49,864 nt of DNA from positions 1-49,864 of the IMG/VR virus record IMGVR_UViG_3300040801_000284, one strand, 5' to 3'. The position numbers and the translations under genes are program-made. This stretch comes from a virus. The first letter of the stretch is position 1. Every line of letters begins with the position of its first letter. The notes under the pieces are model-generated. The model searched no databases. It worked only from the letters and a program-made list of their open reading frames with translations, and had not been told where the DNA came from. This document shows positions 25,831 to 32,480 of this stretch, piece by piece.

Positions 25831-26743
25831 CAATTGCGTTACGTGAGTCTTTTTAATTTCACTCACCTACAAGTTTCCCTGTAGTTCAGACTATATCTTC
25901 ACCCCGTAGGGTGTCTGGCACTCTTGGAGAATACTTATCTACATGTTCAATCTTATACCTCATGGTATAGAACATGTAAGGGGACACGATGGAGGCAAAC
26001 TCTCTTGAGTCCTTTGTGCTAAACCTTAAGGAGTATTTGTTATTCCTCTTATCAACATCAAATTTTGGATCAAGATTGTATTTAGATTTGAACCACTCTT
26101 TTAGCAGTTCTGCTTCTTCTTTTGAACAGTACGTAGAGAGACGAGTCATGCAACCACAAGGTTTTTTTGTCTTACTGTTCTTACAAACAACCCCGGAACC
26201 ATCATCCATATACCATATGGCAAGACTCTGATCGGTTAAGTAAGACAGCATTTGCTCAGAATACTTGAAGTCTCCCGTAGGATAAAGAACCCTGTGCATT
26301 TGCCTAAAGTATTTGTGGTTTTTATAGAGTTGGTGGTTGGTGTAGGTCTTACCCGTCTTCCTGTTAAAAGCTTGGTAAGTATACAAACTGGGTTCTTTTC
26401 CACCAAGAACACTGTGTATAAGTTGTTGCTTATACTTTAAGTATTCCAGTTGAGAAGGTCCATGTCCTATAATCAATCTTGCAGTTTTTGCTGATTGATT
26501 CTTGTCCAAGTAAATTCCACCGTCCCCAATAGCACATCCATAAAGGATGCCCCTCTTACGCTTATCCATCTGTGTCCTTTCGTTAGCTACGACGAGCCAC
26601 TACTTGTTTGATTGTATTCTCTAGTCGTTGAACCTTCCCCTTCCGGGGCTTGGCTGCTGATTCCCATATCTGGAGGACTTAGGGTTCCAGCAATTCACCA
26701 GATTATCTTACTGACGTTATGCCGCCAGAAGGCCCAAAAATCT
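25831..26743 (-). mobile_element. Group I intron (IA-like) in the major capsid gene, 913 nt
   Basis: It splits the capsid gene after the codon CCT, giving the required U at the 5' splice site, and ends in G at 25831. Near the 5' end GGGCC can pair with the exon end AGCCU as the internal guide. The P7 strands are clear: ACGACTAGAG near 26617-26626 and ATATAGTC with TGAAC near 25879-25893. An AATTGCTGGAACCC segment fits the P3/P4 side. The endonuclease frame sits between the two P7 strands, and its stop codon lies in the 3' P7 segment. Confidence 0.85.
25886..26569 (-). CDS. Intron-encoded LAGLIDADG homing endonuclease, 227 aa
   Basis: Two degenerate LAGLIDADG helices are visible: L-Y-G-C-A-I-G-D-G-G near residue 9 and L-A-I-W-Y-M-D-D-G-S near residue 115, giving a single-chain enzyme. 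Such endonucleases cut intron-less alleles and spread the intron by homing. AAAGGACAC lies before the ATG. The final codons and TGA form part of the ribozyme core. Confidence 0.9.
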   Translation of the reverse strand: MDKRKRGILYGCAIGDGGIYLDKNQSAKTARLIIGHGPSQLEYLKYKQQLIHSVLGGKEPSLYTYQAFNRKTGKTYTNHQLYKNHKYFRQMHRVLYPTGDFKYSEQMLSYLTDQSLAIWYMDDGSGVVCKNSKTKKPCGCMTRLSTYCSKEEAELLKEWFKSKYNLDPKFDVDKRNNKYSLRFSTKDSREFASIVSPYMFYTMRYKIEHVDKYSPRVPDTLRGEDIV

Positions 26744-26926
26744 AGGCTCCTTGATGATGCGAACGGTGTCACCCATATTCGCGATTTCACCAAAGTAGTC
26801 CGAGTTGGTGATGTCCGAGCAGACCGTCTTTTTACGGAAAGCAAGCTGGACCTTTTTGGAATAGATTACGGACGAAAAATTGCCATTGGGCAGATTCCCG
26901 TAACCCGAAGCAGTTTGAAAAGCCAT
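26744..26926 (-). CDS. Major capsid protein, exon 1 (residues 1-61)
   Basis: The N-terminal 61 residues (M-A-F-Q-T-A-S-G-Y-G-N-L-P-N-G-N-F-S, then ending I-I-K-E-P) continue in exon 2. Unspliced translation adds 8 intron-encoded residues then stops. AGGAGG lies 5 nt before the ATG, an ideal ribosome site for an abundant protein. The frame is preserved exactly across the junction. Confidence 0.85.
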
Positions 26927-27072
26927 TGGTTTCCTCCTATTCTGGCTTATATAAGTAGGTATAAGCTGAACAGTTCTTCCAAGAGGCTAACTTCACAAGG
27001 GTGCGTCGAAGAGGATCAGTCAACAACGGGCCTTATCCGTTAGGTAGGTCTTTTCATGATGTTCGCTTGAAT

Positions 27073-27145
27073 TGGCACAGGTGTAGAGAATCGAACTCTA
27101 TCTAGCGGTTTTGGAGACCGCCGCAGCGACCACGCTGACACCTAT
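27073..27145 (-). tRNA. tRNA-Trp (CCA)
   Basis: Seventy-three nt including encoded CCA. Acceptor ATAGGTG/CACCTGT (one G-T pair), anticodon arm GCGGT-CTCCAAA-ACCGC with anticodon CCA, T-arm TAGAG-TTCGATT-CTCTA, discriminator G. The D-arm is shorter than usual. It follows tRNA-Met after a single base, so both come from one precursor. Confidence 0.9.
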
Positions 27146-27146
27146 G

Positions 27147-27220
27147 TGGTTGCGCAGGGGGGATTTGCACCCCCGTCTCCTGCTTATGAGGCAGGTGAGT
27201 TACTACTTCTCTACCGCGCA
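27147..27220 (-). tRNA. tRNA-Met (CAT), possibly tRNA-Ile2
   Basis: Seventy-four nt with encoded CCA. Acceptor TGCGCGG/CTGCGCA, anticodon stem CCTGC/GCAGG around CTCATAA, T-stem GGGGG/CCCCC. The T-loop reads TGCAAAT instead of TTCAAAT, so the near-universal T55 is G. A CAT anticodon can decode Met, or Ile (AUA) after lysidine modification; I cannot separate these by eye. Confidence 0.85.
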
Positions 27221-27272
27221 TAAAAGGGTTTAGAAGGTAGTCCACATAAAGTGGGGCTTCTTACACCCATCA

Positions 27273-27300
27273 GTTATACTAAGAAAATTTTACTTGTCAA
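27273..27300 (-). promoter_or_regulatory. Sigma70-type promoter for tRNAs and capsid gene
   Basis: On the minus strand TTGACA (27300-27295), 16-bp spacer, TATAAC (27278-27273). It lies between the scaffold gene and the tRNAs and would boost capsid expression. Confidence 0.8.
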
Positions 27301-27307
27301 GTAAAAA

Positions 27308-28189
27308 TTAACGTGCAGCACCACTTTTATCGTAAATAAAGTTTCCGGTGCGCATAGCTTCCAGAATTTCTTTTTCATACTTCTCGTAATCACGGTCGTT
27401 AAGGGCTGCAACCTTGGACTCGGACCACATCTTAGCCTCTTCATTATCTTCAACCTTGACACGAGATTTCGCGTTGACAGCAGAAGCGGCCTCTTTTTCT
27501 TTCTCTTTGCGGCTCTTCTTATCCAAACCTTTATCAACCTTGTATAGGTCAATCACTCGAATAACAGATTTGGGATCATCAGCGTTCTCATAGAGGGCAT
27601 CTTGAACCCACTTGGGTTGTTCGTCTGCCCAAGCATGGAAGTCATCCGAGTTCTTAAGTTCGTCAAAATCAGAATGAGCCTGACGAATAAGGTTCTCGGC
27701 CTGCATACGGGCAGCTTCTTCCTTGGCGGCACTGAAGTTTTTGAGTTCGCCTTCCATGGAAGCTACACGAGCATCAGCCTCCTGTTGAGCAAGAGACTTG
27801 ACAATACCCGCAATCTCCGGATACTTCTTCATCCAAGCCTGAACACTTTCTCCAGAGGCGGGCGGGATAAAGTCAGTGTTAGAGCGTTCCTCTAACTTTT
27901 TGAACTTCTCCTCCCATTCCTTTTCTTTTTGCTGCATGTGACGACGAAGATCACCATAACGCTTTTTGAAGGACTTTTCTTCCCCGGAAAGCTCTTCGTC
28001 TTCCTCTTTAGGTTTTTCTGCCGTAGCCTCCTTAGGCTCTTCTGCTTGTTCTTCCTCGGCAGTATCTCCCTTCAGAAGCTTTTCGAGTTCTTCTTCGTCC
28101 TTCCGGATTTTCTCTTGATTCGAGGATCGATATCCACGATTCATCATTCCAGCAACTTCGACTTTTTCAACTTGAGCAAGTTCAGGCAT
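27308..28189 (-). CDS. Capsid scaffolding protein, 293 aa
   Basis: Highly charged, Glu/Lys-rich, almost entirely helical protein directly upstream of the capsid gene: the standard position and composition of a podovirus scaffold. The acidic region near 30-75 is followed by coiled coil. The C-terminus (K-Y-E-K-E-I-L-E-A-M-R-T-G-N-F) is a basic helix of the sort that contacts coat protein. Acts inside the procapsid and leaves before packaging completes. Confidence 0.8.
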   Translation of the reverse strand: MPELAQVEKVEVAGMMNRGYRSSNQEKIRKDEEELEKLLKGDTAEEEQAEEPKEATAEKPKEEDEELSGEEKSFKKRYGDLRRHMQQKEKEWEEKFKKLEERSNTDFIPPASGESVQAWMKKYPEIAGIVKSLAQQEADARVASMEGELKNFSAAKEEAARMQAENLIRQAHSDFDELKNSDDFHAWADEQPKWVQDALYENADDPKSVIRVIDLYKVDKGLDKKSRKEKEKEAASAVNAKSRVKVEDNEEAKMWSESKVAALNDRDYEKYEKEILEAMRTGNFIYDKSGAAR

Positions 28190-28230
28190 TATGTTTCCTT
28201 TCTATGGGGTCCCTTCTGGGGAGTAGCCTA

Positions 28231-30117
28231 TTATTTTTGAACAGTGCGAATTTTACGATACGATTTACGCTGCATGTTGGGGCGAGAAACAAGACCACCT
28301 TTTGCGAGACCAGACATCCCGAAGGCCCTATCAAGCTCTGCGCCACCAACCCTGTCTTCTTCTCTAACATCTCGCGCAATATCCTCTGCCCTAGCTTGGG
28401 CCTCAGCGGCGGTGCGAGAGGTGCCAGTTTCTCGTTGGATTTGATCCGCACGAGCCGCCCGACGCTCCTCAGCATCGCTGTCATTAGACATCCTGCTATC
28501 TACATTTCTTGATGCTTCCGGGGCAGCAGTTCTGGTTGTAGAGTTGGGTAGCTGAGGACCAACAGCCATCCTAAGTTGGTCTGCTTGGGCTTGAGTAATA
28601 GCATCCCCCGGCAAGAGGTCATTGTCTACTACACGTGTGCGATTAGTTTCGTACCTACGAATAGCGTCCAACTCTTCAGAAGAAAGTTTGAAAGCACCTG
28701 TTGGGTCAGCAATGCCCGTCGGACGACTTGGCGGAGCCTTATCCTTACTCCAGATAGTCGGACCACCCATATCATCGGTTGGACCTTGGGGAGCTACTGC
28801 GGGCTTGCCCCCACCCGTAGTGTCGCCAGTGGAAGTTGTAGGTTGACCAGTGTGTTCGTTAACAATAGCCGGGTAGTTATCGACCACAGATTGGTAAGGA
28901 ACACCGGTCAGTCCAGTTTCAAACCTCTCGTAAAATTTATCAGTAGGGGTGATAAAGACACTTTCCCGCTTGGGAGTAGGAACATCAGATGCAACCTCTT
29001 CAATAAGCGCGTCAATACTTTCGTTAATACCAAGTCCACCACGCTTATCAATCGCAGTTTTAAGGGCTTGAAGCTCGTTATAAGCGTTAACTTGACTAAC
29101 CTTGCCCAGAGTCCCGGCGACAGCACCAACAGTTCCGGGCACTTTCCCGAGACCCTCCATGATCCCACCACCGGCTGCGGTTTTAGCCAACTCTTGGGCG
29201 CGATCCAGAGCTTGCTCCGGACTCATGGTAAAGGGGTTGGTATCTGCTGTGCTATAGGGGTCCACCTTGTTACGACCGTTAGATTCAGCGCTGTCACGAC
29301 CATCTTCATCCCACTGTTGAGAGGGGTCAGCAACATCTTCACCACGAGTAGTCTGCTCCGCGAACATCCTACGAGTCTCTTCGTTATCGGGGAAGAAGCC
29401 ATCGGGGATATCGGAGAGAGGGGTACCGTTGATGAACATGATTGACATGCGTTCACCAGCGCTATTAATATAGGTCTGTGTAGTCACGCCACCACCTGCA
29501 CCCCAATTACCGGTTCCAATACGAGAACCCCCATAACCCGGGCCGAAGCTGAAAGAGTTGTTGGGGTTCAGAATATTGCTCGTGGCTGAGCTAAGACTCC
29601 CACCAAGGATATCTTTTTCAGCAGCAGCGTAACCGCCGTCAGCCATTTGAACAGGGGCTTCTTGGCGACGGCGAAGTTCTTCCGCAGCCGAATAGCCATC
29701 CATGGCGATAGGAGCGTCACCGGGCATAGTGGGTTGTGGTGCAAACTGGTATTCGGTATTGTAGCCACCTCCAGCGAACTTACGAACAGTCGGGTCGTCA
29801 CTCGGGGGACCACCGTTGGGGCCACCCGGGGGAACAGCCTGTTGACGAGGGTCTTGACCATTGATACGACCATTACTGGCCATCTCCATCATCCCCTCTT
29901 TGGCTTTCTGAACCATACGCTCAATATGTTGAACACCAAAGTAGCGAACCACATCAGCGGGAAGTACGTATTCCCCATCACTGAGTTTGGCGTCAATATC
30001 ATCACGCACTTCTTTGGGGTTGGCACCGATAGGCACCTCATTCCCACTAACAGGATCACGTTCAATCATTCTCTCTTCTCCATGTTTTGCTGCCAGTGCC
30101 CGGCTTATCATTCTCAT
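28231..30117 (-). CDS. Structural protein, 628 aa, disordered
   Basis: The N-terminus has A-K-L-S-D-G-E-Y-V-L-P-A-D-V-V, a motif frequent in phage proteins encoded between portal and scaffold. The middle is Gly/Pro-rich and the C-terminus is Arg/Ala-rich with G-L-A-K-G-G-L-V-S-R. The start overlaps the stop of the preceding 62-aa gene (ATGA). It is probably a head-interior or portal-associated protein; the exact role is unknown. Confidence 0.6.
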   Translation of the reverse strand: MRMISRALAAKHGEERMIERDPVSGNEVPIGANPKEVRDDIDAKLSDGEYVLPADVVRYFGVQHIERMVQKAKEGMMEMASNGRINGQDPRQQAVPPGGPNGGPPSDDPTVRKFAGGGYNTEYQFAPQPTMPGDAPIAMDGYSAAEELRRRQEAPVQMADGGYAAAEKDILGGSLSSATSNILNPNNSFSFGPGYGGSRIGTGNWGAGGGVTTQTYINSAGERMSIMFINGTPLSDIPDGFFPDNEETRRMFAEQTTRGEDVADPSQQWDEDGRDSAESNGRNKVDPYSTADTNPFTMSPEQALDRAQELAKTAAGGGIMEGLGKVPGTVGAVAGTLGKVSQVNAYNELQALKTAIDKRGGLGINESIDALIEEVASDVPTPKRESVFITPTDKFYERFETGLTGVPYQSVVDNYPAIVNEHTGQPTTSTGDTTGGGKPAVAPQGPTDDMGGPTIWSKDKAPPSRPTGIADPTGAFKLSSEELDAIRRYETNRTRVVDNDLLPGDAITQAQADQLRMAVGPQLPNSTTRTAAPEASRNVDSRMSNDSDAEERRAARADQIQRETGTSRTAAEAQARAEDIARDVREEDRVGGAELDRAFGMSGLAKGGLVSRPNMQRKSYRKIRTVQK

Positions 30118-30302
30118 CCATTGACAATTTCCCTGAGTTGCTTTAGCCTACGCAGGACACGTATCGCCCCCTGATATCGGTAGATATTTTCGACATCTGT
30201 GCTAGTCTCAAGCCCTTTCCGCTCCCTTTCAATCCAAAGATCAAGTTCTTCCAAAAGGGCGTTATAGTGATTGGGCGTATTTACCAGAGATTTAATGCTC
30301 AT
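30114..30302 (-). CDS. Small helical hypothetical protein, 62 aa
   Basis: Overlaps the portal stop and the next start by 4 nt each (ATGA on both sides), so it is translationally coupled to the portal. Predicted as two amphipathic helices with many Arg/Glu. Likely a small portal- or head-associated factor; no family recognised. Confidence 0.65.
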   Translation of the reverse strand: MSIKSLVNTPNHYNALLEELDLWIERERKGLETSTDVENIYRYQGAIRVLRRLKQLREIVNG

Positions 30303-32470
30303 TCTATGCTCCCAGTATTACCGGCAAAGCCTTGGACACCCGGCGGGGGAACACTGCCAGTGCCAATATTTCCACCCCCAGAGCCTTGAGGATCAGCGGC
30401 TTGAGCGCCAGCAGGGGGCTTCTTGGGGCCACCCGGAGGACCCGGAGGACCACCCGGAGCACCGCCAATAGCGCCAACAGGAGCACCGGGAGCCTGACCC
30501 GGAGCAAGTTCGGGCGGGGGCTGTTGGAACTTCTTGAGAAGTTCGGCTTGAATAGCAGCCTCACCCATGGAGTTAGCTACCTTATCCGGATCAAGGTCCA
30601 TGGACTTTGCGATCTCACGAATGATATAATCCATCTTGGCAAAGGGTGCCAGAACAGGGTTCTGAACAATGCCAAGGAACTGCATCAGACGTTGGCTACG
30701 AACTTCGTTAGCCATAAGGGATTCAGTCCCCTCGGCCTTGACCTCAAAATCACCTTGAAGCTCGGGATCGAAGTCAAACTGCATATTGAAGTAATACAGC
30801 GATTTGCCGAGGGGACCTAGCAGATAGTCGTCAAAGTTCTTGATCACCGCACGGATAGCTCCATGGGCCGCAGACATCAGCATAGAGATGCCAGAAGCGG
30901 TTCGGCCCACGCCGGTCACGCCGGTCTGACCATGAGCAAACGAGGGGAAGCCAGTGGACTCGTCTGCCAACTGTCGAGCCTTGTCGAACATCTGCATGTT
31001 CTCTTGAGCAACATTGGGGAACTTGGTACCAAAGATTGCTTGACCGGGGGCACCACCAGAGCGACGGAAAACTTTACCCGGATACACGGTAAGGTCCTGA
31101 CCGGGGGCCAAGTTATCTTCATCAACTTCAATAAGCAAATTTCCAGACAGGGCAGCGTTGTCAATCGACATGCGCATGAAGCCATTCATGATCGTCTGGG
31201 TATCATCCATGTTTTCGGCAACACCAATGCCGAAGAAGCTATAAGGGTTCAGTTCGTAAGGAACGCAGTAATAGGGCAGGTAAGAGGGTTTGAAGGGGTT
31301 AAGGACAAAGCGAATCACTTGATCATTACAAGTCCAGATATTAACGGACACCTGCTCATTACCCTTCAGTTCTTTGGGAACCTTAACACCCTCCTGCTCA
31401 AGGAACTCTACATCCACGTAGCCCCAGAACTCCAGAACTTCGTAACGCTCCAGCGGACCTTGCTGACGAAAGTCCTCCATCTCCTGCTCCCACCACTCGG
31501 GTTGGTAGTTCTCCCCGTATTGGATAGCAAGATCAATCTTGTTGGCACGGAAATGCGGACGACGCTTGAGGGCACGAAGCTGGGACTTGGGCATCTTATG
31601 ACGCTCAATGATATACTCGGCGTCAGTCATGTTTGTAGCATCCGGGTCCGGATACAGGTTCCAGATTGAAACGTGGGAAATGTTGGGAGAAGCCTTCACG
31701 AACGGGGCATAGTCACCACCATCTGTCCACGAGGGATACTCCTTGTCCACAACAAACGGCCCCTTCATGGCACCAGTGCCCAGCAGAGCACATTCAAAAG
31801 CTGTGGACCGGAGGTGCTTCTTGCCGTCAGATTCATCGATCTGGTCGTGAATCTTCTTTTCCATCTTCTTGGCCGTGACCATGGCGGGGTAGAAAGGAAC
31901 CTGAGTAGGTCCAGTACCCGGTCCATCCTTCACAGAGTCCTTGACAGGATCAAGCTTTTTGGTTAGTGCTCCAAGCCTACTTTTGAACTCTTGGTATGTC
32001 TCCCCCGGGAGAAGTCCTTGAGGCCCCTCAGCGGCGCTCTCCGGGCCTCCTGAGGGCATTCCCGGGGCAGGGGGAGACCCTCCGGTCTGAGGGTTGGTTT
32101 CAATGTAGACCGATTCCTTGATTCCTTCGGGGAGAATAGTGGGATTGATAGAGAGAGGAAAACGGTTATTACCAAAAAGAACCTCGGTAATCTGGGCATA
32201 GGCAGCATTGACCTTGGTCTTGGTGATCTTCACAAAGACGCGAGACTTTTCTGTGGAGGTAAATTGCATGGACTTGTCATAGATACCACGGTAGTTGCGA
32301 TAGGCCCGCATCCACCGTTGTTCGTCCGCTTCACGAACTTCCGCCGCCTTCTTGAAGCGGTCACGAACATGAGCCGCAATGTTACCAACCGCAGGGTCGG
32401 TAGTCTCATCCTTCTTTACATCCTCAATAGACGAAAGGATATCGTCGTCCATGTCCAGTTGGTCTTCCAT
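30299..32470 (-). CDS. Portal protein, 723 aa
   Basis: The length, position after TerL and conserved features fit a P22-type portal: a helical N-terminus with R-W-x-R-A-Y-R-N-Y-R-G-I-Y, a central beta core with W-N-L-Y-P-D-P-D-A near 285, P-F-K-P-S-Y-L-P-Y-Y near 420 and the long C-terminal helix region. The last 80 residues are Pro/Gly/Ala-rich and disordered. It forms the 12-subunit ring for DNA packaging and exit. Confidence 0.85.
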   Translation of the reverse strand: MEDQLDMDDDILSSIEDVKKDETTDPAVGNIAAHVRDRFKKAAEVREADEQRWMRAYRNYRGIYDKSMQFTSTEKSRVFVKITKTKVNAAYAQITEVLFGNNRFPLSINPTILPEGIKESVYIETNPQTGGSPPAPGMPSGGPESAAEGPQGLLPGETYQEFKSRLGALTKKLDPVKDSVKDGPGTGPTQVPFYPAMVTAKKMEKKIHDQIDESDGKKHLRSTAFECALLGTGAMKGPFVVDKEYPSWTDGGDYAPFVKASPNISHVSIWNLYPDPDATNMTDAEYIIERHKMPKSQLRALKRRPHFRANKIDLAIQYGENYQPEWWEQEMEDFRQQGPLERYEVLEFWGYVDVEFLEQEGVKVPKELKGNEQVSVNIWTCNDQVIRFVLNPFKPSYLPYYCVPYELNPYSFFGIGVAENMDDTQTIMNGFMRMSIDNAALSGNLLIEVDEDNLAPGQDLTVYPGKVFRRSGGAPGQAIFGTKFPNVAQENMQMFDKARQLADESTGFPSFAHGQTGVTGVGRTASGISMLMSAAHGAIRAVIKNFDDYLLGPLGKSLYYFNMQFDFDPELQGDFEVKAEGTESLMANEVRSQRLMQFLGIVQNPVLAPFAKMDYIIREIAKSMDLDPDKVANSMGEAAIQAELLKKFQQPPPELAPGQAPGAPVGAIGGAPGGPPGPPGGPKKPPAGAQAADPQGSGGGNIGTGSVPPPGVQGFAGNTGSIE

Positions 32471-32480
32471 TCATGTCTCC

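Noticed and set aside
26612-27043. Plus-strand 143-aa frame over the intron and capsid leader
   Set aside because: Antisense to the ribozyme core and capsid exon 1; no protein-like pattern.
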